The notes: generated by a model not told the origin, from the letters alone. DNA of 64,000 nucleotides from Vreelandella alkaliphila (GCF_016107625.1 NZ_JABASV010000002.1:186001-250000), one strand, 5' to 3'. Positions 1 to 7,156 are shown, numbered from the stretch's first letter. Made by a program: numbers and translations.

Positions 1-2
1 CC

Positions 3-581
3 ATGACCGAAGAAGAATCCGAAAAGAATTACAGCTCTGGTTTGCCCGGCATACTAGGCGTGATCGACACTGCAATTAGCAAAATCGAGTCAGTCATACT
101 GGCGATGGGGGTTTTGCTAATGGCGCTGAATACGGTCACTAATGTTATTGCCCGCTTTGTATTTGGCAATAGCATTATGTTTTCAGGGGAATTAAACCGT
201 ATTTTGATCATTATGATTACCTTTGCGGGTATCGGCTACGCTGCTCGACACGGTCGTCATATTCGTATGTCAGCCATCTACGATGCCTTGCCTGTCGGGG
301 GGCGCAAGGTATTGATGATAGGTATTTCGTTCTTTACCTCCCTCGTCATGTTTTTCCTGCTGTACTACTCCGTGGTGTACATCCTCGATCTCCAAAGCAA
401 AGGTCGCGTGTTGCCGTCACTCGGGCTACCTATTTGGATCATTTATATCTGGGTACCGATGGGTTTTCTCATTACGGGCATTCAGTACCTGTTAACGGCA
501 ATTAAAAACCTTACCTCTCGGGATGTATATCTCTCGACAGGGGTAGTTGACGGTTACAAAGACACCGAAACAGAAGTGTAA
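3..581 (+). CDS. teaB: TRAP transporter small permease, TeaB-like (ectoine uptake)
   Basis: Small membrane subunit (DctQ family) of a tripartite ATP-independent periplasmic transporter, which couples with the large permease to import solute delivered by a periplasmic binding protein. The 192-residue protein shows four hydrophobic segments at about residues 32-53, 63-80, 98-125 and 140-166, the usual DctQ layout and length. It lies 28 bp before the large permease and a Usp gene follows; this permease-permease-Usp order is that of the Halomonas ectoine/hydroxyectoine system teaABCD. The teaA binding protein would lie just outside the left edge. The ATG at position 3 is so close to the edge that a start further upstream cannot be excluded. 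Substrate is inferred from gene order, not from this subunit. Confidence 0.85.
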   Translation: MTEEESEKNYSSGLPGILGVIDTAISKIESVILAMGVLLMALNTVTNVIARFVFGNSIMFSGELNRILIIMITFAGIGYAARHGRHIRMSAIYDALPVGGRKVLMIGISFFTSLVMFFLLYYSVVYILDLQSKGRVLPSLGLPIWIIYIWVPMGFLITGIQYLLTAIKNLTSRDVYLSTGVVDGYKDTETEV

Positions 582-609
582 AGCAGGGCTTGCACTCTAG
601 GGGAACGCT

Positions 610-1893
610 ATGACGACGATAATGGTAGTCACCATGATTGCCCTGCTACTGCTGGGCTTTCCTATGATGATCCCGCTGATTACGGCAGCGGTGATCGGTT
701 TTTATATGATGTTTAACGGCTTCGGCCAAATGGATACGCTGATTCAACAGATGATGGCGGGTATTCGGCCTGCTTCGCTGATTGCGGTGCCAATGTTTAT
801 ATTGGCGGCAGATGTAATGACACGAGGTCAGTCGGCCAATCGCTTAATTGATATGGTGATGTCCTTTATAGGTCATATCAAAGGCGGTCTTGCGGTCAGT
901 ACGGCGGCCTCCTGTACGCTGTTTGGCGCGGTTTCTGGTTCTACTCAGGCAACCGTAGTAGCAGTGGGCTCACCGCTGCGACCCAAGATGCTAAAAGCGG
1001 GCTATTCTGATCCCTTTACGCTGGCACTGATCATCAACGCGAGTGATATTGCCTTTTTGATACCCCCAAGTATTGGCATGATCATCTATGGGGTTATTTC
1101 AGGAACATCCATTGGCGAGCTGTTTATTGCGGGTATTGGGCCAGGGCTTCTGATCCTGTTTATGTTTTCAGTTTATTGCATCGTTTACGCTGTGGTAAAA
1201 GGCGTGCCTACCGAACCCCGCGCTAGCTGGAAAGAGCGTGCTGTAGCTGTGCAAAAAGCACTGTGGCCGCTAGGCTTTCCAGTCATTATCGTTGGCGGTA
1301 TCTACGGAGGCATTTTTAGCCCGACAGAAGCCGCTGCAGCTTGTGTGCTATATGCCGTATTGCTTGAGTTTGTGGTATTCCGTTCGCTCAAAATGAACGA
1401 TATTTATGCGATTGCTAAATCCACCGGCTTAATTACCGCAGTGGTGTTTATATTGGTCGCTGTTGGTAATGGGTTCTCCTGGATAATTTCGTTCGCGCAG
1501 ATTCCACAAATGATTTTGGAAGCGGTAGGCGTCAATGAAGCTGGGCCGACAGGCGTACTGATTGCAATCTGTATCTCTTTCTTTGTCGCTTGTATGTTTG
1601 TTGACCCGATTGTGGTCATTTTGGTGCTTACGCCAATTTTTGCTCCGGCAATTGCGGCGACCGGTCTGGATCCTGTTCTGGTAGGTATTTTGATTACGCT
1701 GCAGGTAGCCATAGGTTCGGCGACCCCACCCTTTGGCTGCGATATATTTACCGCGATTGCGATCTTTAAGCGGCCTTACTGGGAAGTCATCAAAGGCACA
1801 CCGCCCTTTATCTTTATGCTGATTTTAGCGGCGGCGCTGCTGATCATGTTCCCGCAAATTGCGCTGTTCTTGCGTGATGTTGCCTTCCGCTAA
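610..1893 (+). CDS. teaC: TRAP transporter large permease, TeaC-like (ectoine uptake)
   Basis: Large DctM-type subunit that forms the translocation channel of a TRAP transporter and uses the ion gradient to drive uptake. The 427 residues are the normal DctM length and are hydrophobic almost throughout, consistent with about twelve membrane segments. Conserved DctM features are visible, such as the serine/threonine- and glycine-rich stretch near residue 107 (GAVSGSTQATVVAVGS) and a FSPTEAAA motif around residue 236. The ATG has a good upstream AGGGGA ribosome site. It lies between the small permease and the Usp gene, so it is probably cotranscribed with both. Assignment to ectoine rests on the teaBCD synteny. 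Confidence 0.88.
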   Translation: MTTIMVVTMIALLLLGFPMMIPLITAAVIGFYMMFNGFGQMDTLIQQMMAGIRPASLIAVPMFILAADVMTRGQSANRLIDMVMSFIGHIKGGLAVSTAASCTLFGAVSGSTQATVVAVGSPLRPKMLKAGYSDPFTLALIINASDIAFLIPPSIGMIIYGVISGTSIGELFIAGIGPGLLILFMFSVYCIVYAVVKGVPTEPRASWKERAVAVQKALWPLGFPVIIVGGIYGGIFSPTEAAAACVLYAVLLEFVVFRSLKMNDIYAIAKSTGLITAVVFILVAVGNGFSWIISFAQIPQMILEAVGVNEAGPTGVLIAICISFFVACMFVDPIVVILVLTPIFAPAIAATGLDPVLVGILITLQVAIGSATPPFGCDIFTAIAIFKRPYWEVIKGTPPFIFMLILAAALLIMFPQIALFLRDVAFR

Positions 1894-1914
1894 GCAGTCA
1901 CAAGGAGAACGCGG

Positions 1915-2358
1915 ATGTTTAATCGCATTTTAATTCCCGTAGATGGCTCGAAAGGGGCGATTAAGGCGCTCGATAAAGCGGTTGGCCTGCATATGCTTAC
2001 CGGTGCAGAGCTTTATTTGCTGTGTGTCTTTAAGCACCACAGCTTATTGGAAGCATCGCTTTCCATGGTGCGGCCGAATAAACTTGATTTGCCCGATGAT
2101 GCACTGAAAGAGTACGCCACGGAAATTGCAGTCCACGCCAAGTCCTATGCCATAGAGATGGGGGCGGACAGCGCGCGAATAAGGGCGTTTGTGAAAGGCG
2201 GCCGCCCCTCACGAACCATTGTGCGCTTTGCCCGAAAGAGGGAGTGCGATTTAATCGTGATTGGCGCTCAAGGAACCAACGGTGAGAAAAACCTGCTGTT
2301 GGGTAGTGTCTCCCAGCGTGTGGCGGGTGCGGCACACTGTCCCACATTGGTCGTTTAA
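1915..2358 (+). CDS. teaD: Universal stress protein of the ectoine transporter locus, TeaD-like
   Basis: Cytoplasmic Usp-fold protein of 147 residues, the family's usual size. Near the C-terminus it carries the ATP-binding signature G-2x-G-9x-G-S (beginning GAQGTNG, ending LLLGS), so it is an ATP-binding type Usp. Starts 21 bp after the large permease with an AAGGAG ribosome site, so it is the last gene of the transporter operon. In Halomonas elongata TeaD is known to modulate activity of the ectoine transporter TeaABC; the same role is inferred here from gene order and from the ATP-binding motif. A perfect 11-bp inverted repeat follows the gene. Confidence 0.85.
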   Translation: MFNRILIPVDGSKGAIKALDKAVGLHMLTGAELYLLCVFKHHSLLEASLSMVRPNKLDLPDDALKEYATEIAVHAKSYAIEMGADSARIRAFVKGGRPSRTIVRFARKRECDLIVIGAQGTNGEKNLLLGSVSQRVAGAAHCPTLVV

Positions 2359-2390
2359 GACACCAAACTACTGAACTTAATAGCGGTCTT

Positions 2391-2440
2391 ACTAACACCC
2401 GTTTTCTCAGGTAATGCAGCTTGAGGTGGCGGGTGTTAGT
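2391..2440 (+). promoter_or_regulatory. Long-loop hairpin between teaD and the FKBP gene
   Basis: Positions 2391-2401 and 2430-2440 form a perfect 11-bp inverted repeat (ACTAACACCCG and its complement) around a 28-nt loop. CTCA/TGAG inside the loop can add a smaller pairing. Only a short CTTTG follows, so it is a weak candidate for a classic intrinsic terminator. It may instead be a leader structure of the FKBP gene whose ATG is at 2494. Function is unresolved. Confidence 0.45.
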
Positions 2441-2493
2441 CTTTGAGCTACTCAAACATTTGGCGCGTTGCGCCGTTGGATAAGGTTTTTTAC

Positions 2494-3174
2494 ATGAAAG
2501 CATTGTTTTCTTCCACCGCCTTGGCGAGTTTGTTACTGGTTGCTCCGTTCGCGGCAGCGGCTCCTGAAACCGACGAACAGCGCCTTGCTTATAGCTTAGG
2601 TGTCACTCTAGGCGAGAGCATGCAGGCTGATATTGAAGACCTCGATCTAGATACATTTACGGACGGTATGCGCGATGTCTTTGATGGCAAAGAGTTGGCG
2701 TTAAGCGAGGAAGAAATGATGGAGGCGCTGGTCGCTTTCCAAGAGCGTTCTATGGCAGAGCGCGAGCAAGAAGCCGCTGAAATTGCCCAGCTTAATCTAG
2801 AGGAAGGTCAAGCTTACTTAGCGGAAAACGCTGAGCGTGAAGAAGTTGAAGTGACTGAGTCTGGCTTGCAGTATGAAGTGCTTGAGTCCGGTGACGGCGC
2901 AACTCCTGGCGCTGAAGACACCGTTGAAGTGAACTATGAAGGCATGCTGTTGGACGGCACCGTATTCGACAGTTCCTTTGAGCGTGGTCAGCCGGTGAGT
3001 TTCCAGGTAAATCAAGTCATTGAAGGTTGGCAGGAAGCGCTTCAACTGATGAGCGTTGGCGACAGCTGGATGCTATATATCCCTGCTGAGCTGGCTTATG
3101 GTGAAGGCGGCCAAGGCCCTATTGGTCCAAATGAAATGCTGACGTTCCGTGTTGAACTGTTAGGCGTCGAGTAA
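2494..3174 (+). CDS. Secreted FKBP-type peptidyl-prolyl cis-trans isomerase (FkpA/Mip type)
   Basis: Envelope folding catalyst that isomerises prolyl peptide bonds. The 226-residue protein has a signal peptide at residues 1-22 ending in AAAA, a helical acidic N-terminal dimerisation half rich in Glu and Leu (about 25-120), and a C-terminal FKBP domain (about 130-226). Typical FKBP motifs are VNYEGMLLDGTVFDSS and IPAELAYGEGG. An earlier in-frame start at 2443 exists, but the ATG at 2494 has a TAAGG ribosome site and begins the signal peptide, so it is preferred. Its stop codon is directly followed by the ATG of the depolymerase gene, so the two are probably translated together. The length and layout match FkpA and macrophage infectivity potentiator proteins. 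Confidence 0.9.
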   Translation: MKALFSSTALASLLLVAPFAAAAPETDEQRLAYSLGVTLGESMQADIEDLDLDTFTDGMRDVFDGKELALSEEEMMEALVAFQERSMAEREQEAAEIAQLNLEEGQAYLAENAEREEVEVTESGLQYEVLESGDGATPGAEDTVEVNYEGMLLDGTVFDSSFERGQPVSFQVNQVIEGWQEALQLMSVGDSWMLYIPAELAYGEGGQGPIGPNEMLTFRVELLGVE

Positions 3175-4224
3175 ATGACACGTCCCGCCGCTTCTACATC
3201 TTGTTTTTTGGGTGCGCTGTTACTGCTGGGCAGCACGGTTGTTCACGCTGAAGCAGATGCCGTGCCTGGTGATTTACCTGCACTAAGCGCAGCGAGCGAT
3301 CACGCGAGCGTGGTAGGTGTCTCTTCTGGCGGTTACATGGCCGCACAGTTGGCGGTTGCTTGGCCTGAGCGCTTTAGTGGTGTAGGTGTATTAGCGGCGG
3401 GCCCTTGGAGCTGTGCCCAGGGCGCGCTCAGTTTGGCCCTTAACCAGTGCATGAGCACCCGCCGTGGGTTGCCTTCCTTGGATGAGCTGGACCGTCGGCG
3501 CGAGCGTTACGAGTCGCTTGAGCAGGTGGGGGAGCGCGACGCATTAAGCCAGCTGCGTGCCTATGTATGGCACGGTGATGAAGATGACACGGTTTCTCCA
3601 GAGCTGGGGAGTTTGTTAGCAGAACAGTGGCAGCGCTGGCTGGCATCTTCAGAACAGCTGCGTTTCGTGCGCAGTGAGAACACAGGCCATGGCTGGCCCA
3701 TCAAACTGCCGAAGCAGGCCAACGCTAGCCCCCAGGCACTTGGCGACTGTCGCCAGGGCGGTGGTAGCCATGTGCTTGCCTGTGATGAGAACGTGGCTGG
3801 CGATATGCTCTCATGGATTTACCCTGAGCGTGAGGCTAATGCTAGCGAGGGCGAAGTGATGGCCTTTGATCAGTCGGAGTTCGCGGTTAAAGGCTTGGCT
3901 GATGTGGGGTATCTGTTTATTCCTGGGGCGTGTGAGGCGGGAGGGTGTCCTGTCACAATAGCCTTGCATGGTTGTCAAATGAGCGTTGATGCCATTGGCG
4001 ATACGTTTGTACGCCACAGTGGTTTGAACCGTTGGGCAGCAGACCATGGTCAAGTGGTGCTATACCCGCAGGCGGAAAGCAGTATGGCTAATCCTCAGGG
4101 GTGCTGGGATTGGTGGGGCTTTGCCGAAAGTACTTGGCAGCTCAACCCGCTGCACGACACGCGTGATGGCACTCAAGCCAGAGCGCTAATGGCGATGCTT
4201 GAACACCTACAAAGCACGCCTTAA
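3175..4224 (+). CDS. Secreted PHB depolymerase-like esterase
   Basis: Alpha/beta hydrolase of 349 residues with a signal peptide (about 1-25), so it acts outside the cytoplasm. The nucleophile elbow is G-V-S50-S-G, followed by the GGYMAAQLA helix typical of short-chain-length polyhydroxyalkanoate depolymerases. A WHGDEDDTVSP segment supplies the probable acid and NTGHGWP the probable catalytic histidine. The C-terminal third has the paired-cysteine and tryptophan motifs CPVTIALHGC and CWDWWGF seen in this family. Likely role is hydrolysis of extracellular PHB or related esters; a feruloyl or other esterase activity is possible. Its ATG abuts the stop of the FKBP gene (TAA-ATG), which suggests translational coupling with a secreted folding factor. 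Confidence 0.8.
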   Translation: MTRPAASTSCFLGALLLLGSTVVHAEADAVPGDLPALSAASDHASVVGVSSGGYMAAQLAVAWPERFSGVGVLAAGPWSCAQGALSLALNQCMSTRRGLPSLDELDRRRERYESLEQVGERDALSQLRAYVWHGDEDDTVSPELGSLLAEQWQRWLASSEQLRFVRSENTGHGWPIKLPKQANASPQALGDCRQGGGSHVLACDENVAGDMLSWIYPEREANASEGEVMAFDQSEFAVKGLADVGYLFIPGACEAGGCPVTIALHGCQMSVDAIGDTFVRHSGLNRWAADHGQVVLYPQAESSMANPQGCWDWWGFAESTWQLNPLHDTRDGTQARALMAMLEHLQSTP

Positions 4225-4268
4225 TTCCAAGTACATCCTAAATCCAGATACTTCGTCGTGTATTTTGG

Positions 4269-4877
4269 CTAGCTACCTAACTCATTCTCCAGCGCTGACA
4301 CTAAGCCGTGCGGTGCTGGGGAGTAGAGCACTCTCTGTAAAATTTCACCGTTGCGGTTAACCAAGAAAAGCGAGGCGCTATGGTCAATGGTGTAGGCCAT
4401 GGCTGAATCGGGTGCCTCTACTCGCCGCCAAATAACGCCATAGCGTGCTGCTACATCTTCAAGCTGCTCTTGACTGCCCACCAAGCCGATAAACGCATCA
4501 CCAAAGAACTGCATATACTCTTCCATGCGTGGCAGCGTATCGCGTTCAGGGTCAACCGTTATCATTATCGGCACCACGCGTTCGCGCTGTGCGTCGCTTA
4601 GCTGGGCCAATGCCTGGCGTTTAACGGCCTGATTCATTGGGCAAACATCTGGGCAGTAGGTGTAGCCAAATGAAACAATCGCAATGTCGTCTTTATCTAG
4701 CTGGGAGAGAGAGAAATCACCTTGAGTAGACGGCATTTCTATTGGTCCCCCCGTCACGTCATCACTGCCTGGCTGGAAAGCAAACTGGTAAAGGCCGATA
4801 GCCGAAATGGTCAGCAAGACAAGTATTAGCACTAAGCCCAGCCAGAGTGCTTTACGATTGTTTGGTTTAGCGGCCAT
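4269..4877 (-). CDS. SCO1/SenC family copper/thiol protein
   Basis: Membrane-anchored thioredoxin-fold protein of 202 residues. One N-terminal hydrophobic segment (about 11-31) anchors it. The copper-binding/thiol motif is C75-P-D-V-C79 and the third ligand is His166 in TIDHSASLF, so all Sco metal ligands are present. Sco proteins deliver copper to the CuA site of cytochrome oxidase or act in thiol redox. No oxidase gene is in view, so the partner is unknown. It follows the 167-residue unknown gene by 5 bp and is surely in the same transcript. Confidence 0.88.
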   Translation of the reverse strand: MAAKPNNRKALWLGLVLILVLLTISAIGLYQFAFQPGSDDVTGGPIEMPSTQGDFSLSQLDKDDIAIVSFGYTYCPDVCPMNQAVKRQALAQLSDAQRERVVPIMITVDPERDTLPRMEEYMQFFGDAFIGLVGSQEQLEDVAARYGVIWRRVEAPDSAMAYTIDHSASLFLVNRNGEILQRVLYSPAPHGLVSALENELGS

Positions 4878-4882
4878 ACGTA

Positions 4883-5386
4883 CTAACTCCTAATCACGTC
4901 AAAGTCGAACCAACTGCCCAACTTGCCTTCCGGTGTTTCCAGGATAACCCGCGCCCGCCAGGGCATCACGTCTTGCGTGCAGATACCGACTTGCCCTTGG
5001 CCATGAAAGTGCCCGGGTGCAGTAGCGGTTAATCCAAAACGGTGTAAGCCCATATCCATATCACGCCCAATAAAGTCGACCGTCACATGGCTTGGGTTGA
5101 GGCCCTCTACTTCTACATCCAGTGGCAGAATATCCAGCGCGTCGATACGGCCATCGGCATCAACGGTCAGTGTTAGGCGGCCTTTATCGCCCAGTACTGC
5201 CGAGCACGTACTGGTGTGTAGGTTGCAGTTGGCATCTGGTGTAAACCATGCAATATCACCATCATCGCGCAGCCAATTGGCAAACACGTACCACGTGCAG
5301 GCGGCCAGTGAGATGCCCGTGATGAGGATAAGCACTTTCAGTGCTGGAAAACCCGTAAAGTAGACAGGTTTAGGCAAGTTCTTCAT
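4883..5386 (-). CDS. Unknown membrane-anchored periplasmic protein paired with Sco
   Basis: I do not recognise a named family with confidence. The 167 residues show one N-terminal membrane segment (about 15-36) followed by a soluble periplasmic part of mostly beta character. Four cysteines are notable: one in the membrane segment, two close together in DANCNLHTSTC, and one in VGICTQD. There are also histidines in LHRFGL and GHFHGQGQ, so metal handling or an FixH/Cox-assembly-like role is conceivable. It is the first gene of a two-gene unit with the Sco protein (5-bp gap), which suggests joint work in copper or thiol delivery. The ATG at 5386 is the only sensible start. Confidence 0.6.
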   Translation of the reverse strand: MKNLPKPVYFTGFPALKVLILITGISLAACTWYVFANWLRDDGDIAWFTPDANCNLHTSTCSAVLGDKGRLTLTVDADGRIDALDILPLDVEVEGLNPSHVTVDFIGRDMDMGLHRFGLTATAPGHFHGQGQVGICTQDVMPWRARVILETPEGKLGSWFDFDVIRS

Positions 5387-5492
5387 GGCAGAATGGTCAC
5401 TACGCAGGCCGTAAGATGGAAGTTAGTTTCATGGTAACAGTAATCGCACGGATGTCGCTGTGCTGGGATGTCGCAGTTAACAAGGAATAACA

Positions 5493-6407
5493 ATGGAGAG
5501 CATTACTGGTGCACTTGGGCCACTGTTTTTATTGATTTTATTGGGTGCTGCCATTGGCTATGGTCGTTGGCCAAGTGCTACGTTCTGGCCGCAAATGGAG
5601 CGTATGATCTACTTTGTGCTATTTCCAGCAATGCTGATAGGCACGCTGGCCACTGCAGATGTCAGCCAAGTACCGGTTGGGCGCATAGCGTTGGTATTGC
5701 TCGGCACGATGGGGGGGTTGGGTCTGTTGCTATGGCGCTGTCGTGGTTACCTTGGCTTAACGCCTGCGGCGTTCACGTCGGTGTTCCAAGGCGCCGTGCG
5801 TTTTAATACCTACGTGGGTGTCGCAGGAGCCGCGGCGCTGCATGGCAGCATGGGGGCGACTACCGCTGCTGTGGCGGTGGCACTCATGGTACCGGTGGTG
5901 AACGTAATGTGCGTCGCAAGCTTTGTCGCGGCAGGGACGCTGGGCAGTGGAAGCCTTGGCCAAAGTGCCCTCGCACTGGCTAAAAATCCGCTGATTTTGT
6001 CCTGCCTGGCAGGTATCGGACTCAATCTTTCGGGGGTTGGTTTGCCCGGTTGGAGCGAGGATACCGTAGGATTATTGGGAGGCGCGGCGCTGCCGTTAGG
6101 GCTCATTGCTGTGGGCGTGGCGCTGCGCCCTGCAGCACTGCTACGGCTTGATCGTGGCGTGATAGCGACGAATAGCATCAAGCTGCTGTTAATGCCTGCG
6201 GTGGTGCTGCTATTAGCGTGGCTGGTGGGGCTGGACCCTATCAGTCGTGATGTGGCGCTGCTGTTTGCAGCGCTGCCTACCGCCACATCTGCTTATATTC
6301 TTGCTCGGCAGTTGGGAGGTGATGCAGAGCTTATGGCGGCAATTATTACCGGCCAGACGCTGTTAGCGATGCTGACGCTGCCCGTCTGGTTGCAGTTAGT
6401 GGGGTAG
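5493..6407 (+). CDS. AEC family auxin-efflux-like transporter
   Basis: Secondary carrier of 304 residues, the usual length for bacterial AEC (auxin efflux carrier) proteins, which move organic acids such as malate or malonate. It is hydrophobic throughout, with about ten membrane segments in two halves. The C-terminal half contains the family-like LPTATSAYILARQLGG motif followed by a final hydrophobic helix. An AAGGA ribosome site precedes the ATG. It is transcribed divergently from the Sco pair and is followed by the Fur-boxed RNA array, with no clear terminator before the array promoter. Substrate cannot be told from sequence. Confidence 0.82.
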   Translation: MESITGALGPLFLLILLGAAIGYGRWPSATFWPQMERMIYFVLFPAMLIGTLATADVSQVPVGRIALVLLGTMGGLGLLLWRCRGYLGLTPAAFTSVFQGAVRFNTYVGVAGAAALHGSMGATTAAVAVALMVPVVNVMCVASFVAAGTLGSGSLGQSALALAKNPLILSCLAGIGLNLSGVGLPGWSEDTVGLLGGAALPLGLIAVGVALRPAALLRLDRGVIATNSIKLLLMPAVVLLLAWLVGLDPISRDVALLFAALPTATSAYILARQLGGDAELMAAIITGQTLLAMLTLPVWLQLVG

Positions 6408-6454
6408 TGTAAAAAAATTGTCTTAAAAATAAATAAAAAGTATTCGCATTTAGG

Positions 6455-6483
6455 TTGACGTGGTAAATGAGAATGATTATATT
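6455..6483 (+). promoter_or_regulatory. Near-consensus sigma-70 promoter of the small-RNA array
   Basis: TTGACG at 6455-6460 and TATATT at 6478-6483 are separated by exactly 17 bp, close to the sigma-70 consensus. Transcription would start near 6490, at the GTCAGCG that opens the first repeat unit. The promoter is overlapped by a Fur box. The same position in units 2-4 holds a GC-rich spacer without a -10 element. Confidence 0.8.
6463..6481 (+). promoter_or_regulatory. Fur box over the small-RNA promoter
   Basis: Positions 6463-6481 match the 19-bp Fur consensus GATAATGATAATCATTATC at 14 of 19 bases by direct comparison. The box sits in the spacer and -10 region of the promoter at 6455-6483, so iron-loaded Fur would block RNA polymerase. 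This predicts transcription on iron starvation. Confidence 0.75.
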
Positions 6484-6489
6484 GTGATT

Positions 6490-6611
6490 GTCAGCGTTTA
6501 ATGAGACGTTGGCAACCACGACAGAAACCGCCAGTTTCCTGTCATGGTTTCTCCCTCTCATTGCTAGTCACGGTCTTTTGCCGCTCCCGCTTGGAGCGGC
6601 TTTCTTTTTTT
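6490..6611 (+). ncRNA. Candidate iron-responsive small RNA, copy 1
   Basis: Predicted transcript of about 120 nt from the Fur-covered promoter to an intrinsic terminator. That is the size and architecture of RyhB/PrrF-type iron sRNAs. Internal features are a GGCAACCACGAC block at 6511-6522 (sharing the hexamer CACGAC with the RyhB core as I remember it) and a C/U-rich stretch at 6547-6559. The segment 6541-6557 is complementary to a Shine-Dalgarno plus start-codon arrangement, GAGGGAGAAACCATGAC. The terminator is an 8-bp perfect stem (6580-6587 with 6593-6600, 5-nt loop) and a T tract. Copy 1 is 11 bp shorter than the others in the region after CACGAC. No protein is encoded. Family membership is inferred from structure and context, not from a database match. 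Confidence 0.72.
6580..6611 (+). terminator. Intrinsic terminator of sRNA copy 1
   Basis: Stem GCCGCTCC (6580-6587) pairs perfectly with GGAGCGGC (6593-6600) around a CGCTT loop and is followed by a T tract interrupted by one C (6601-6611). A strong rho-independent terminator. Confidence 0.9.
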
Positions 6612-6661
6612 AATGCTCTACGTTTTTGTGATTTTCCTTGAGATGCCATGCGGGGGCTGTG

Positions 6662-6794
6662 GTCAGCGTTTGATGAGACGATGGCAACCACGACGCTATT
6701 TCAAAGATCAGCGCCAGTTTCCTGTCATGGTTTCTCCCTCTCATTGCTAGTCACGGTCTTTTGCCGCTCCCGCTTGGAGCGGCTTTCTTTTTTT
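6662..6794 (+). ncRNA. Candidate small RNA, copy 2
   Basis: Near-identical repeat of copy 1 with 11 extra bases after the CACGAC block (GCTATTTCAAAGATCAGCG region). It keeps the same C/U-rich anti-start segment (6723-6739) and the same terminator (6763-6794). No -10/-35 pair or Fur box is visible in the spacer before it, so expression would need read-through from copy 1 or an unrecognised promoter. Confidence 0.6.
6763..6794 (+). terminator. Intrinsic terminator of sRNA copy 2
   Basis: Same 8-bp stem as copy 1: 6763-6770 with 6776-6783, 5-nt loop, T tract 6784-6794. Confidence 0.88.
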
Positions 6795-6844
6795 AATGCT
6801 CTACGTTTTTGTGATTTTCCTTGAGATGCCATGCGGGGGCTGTG

Positions 6845-6977
6845 GTCAGCGTTTGATGAGACGATGGCAACCACGACGCTATTTCAAAGATCAGCGCCAG
6901 TTTCCTGTCATGGTTTCTCCCTCTCATTGCTAGTCACGGTCTTTTGCCGCTCCCGCTTGGAGCGGCTTTCTTTTTTT
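6845..6977 (+). ncRNA. Candidate small RNA, copy 3
   Basis: Differs from copy 2 by a single base after the T tract (A to G), so it is a recent duplicate or is kept identical by recombination. It has the CACGAC block, the anti-start C/U-rich segment and an intact terminator. It has no own promoter or Fur box that I can see. Confidence 0.6.
6946..6977 (+). terminator. Intrinsic terminator of sRNA copy 3
   Basis: Stem 6946-6953 with 6959-6966, 5-nt loop, T tract 6967-6977; identical to copies 1 and 2. Confidence 0.88.
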
Positions 6978-7027
6978 GATGCTCTACGTTTTTGTGATTT
7001 TCCTTGAGATGCCATGCGGGGGCTGTG

Positions 7028-7156
7028 GTCAGCGTTTGATGAGACGATGGCAACCACGACGCTATTTCAAAGATCAGCGCCAGTTTCCTGTCATGGTTCC
7101 TCTTTCCTTGCTAGTCACAGTCTTTTGCCCTTCCCCTGGAGCGGCTTTCTTTTTTT
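7028..7156 (+). ncRNA. Candidate small RNA, copy 4 (diverged target segment)
   Basis: The first 70 bases are identical to copies 2 and 3, but the C/U-rich part at 7091-7110 has changed. Its complement now reads AAAGAGGAACCATGA, still a Shine-Dalgarno plus ATG arrangement but with different spacing and bases. The terminator is also altered. This copy could have a different target set, or could be decaying. Confidence 0.5.
7127..7156 (+). terminator. Weakened terminator of sRNA copy 4
   Basis: Stem 7127-7134 with 7138-7145 has one mismatch and one G-U pair and only a 3-nt loop; T tract 7146-7156. It is weaker than the three upstream copies, so read-through toward the D-lactate dehydrogenase gene at 7263 is possible. 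Confidence 0.65.

Larger units (their letters stand above)
6491..7156 (+). repeat. Array of four tandem sRNA-like units (172/183 bp period)
   Basis: Units begin at TCAGCG at 6491, 6663, 6846 and 7029, giving periods of 172, 183 and 183 bp. Each unit holds the GGCAACCACGAC block, a C/U-rich anti-start segment and an intrinsic terminator. A spacer of about 55 bp separates one terminator from the next unit. Copies 2 and 3 differ by only one base over the full period. Copy 1 differs in an 11-bp indel region, and copy 4 differs in the C/U-rich segment and terminator. Only the first unit has the promoter and Fur box. Confidence 0.9.

Noticed and set aside
6613-6933. Repeated 45-codon frame (MLYVFVIFLEMPCGGCG...) in the array units
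   Set aside because: The frame recurs only because the DNA repeats. There is no ribosome site (a T tract precedes the ATG), it crosses the terminator-spacer-sRNA boundary, and the version at 6979 runs on differently.
6491-7156. CRISPR array
   Set aside because: Units are about 180 bp, contiguous and without unique spacers, and contain terminators. No cas genes are present.
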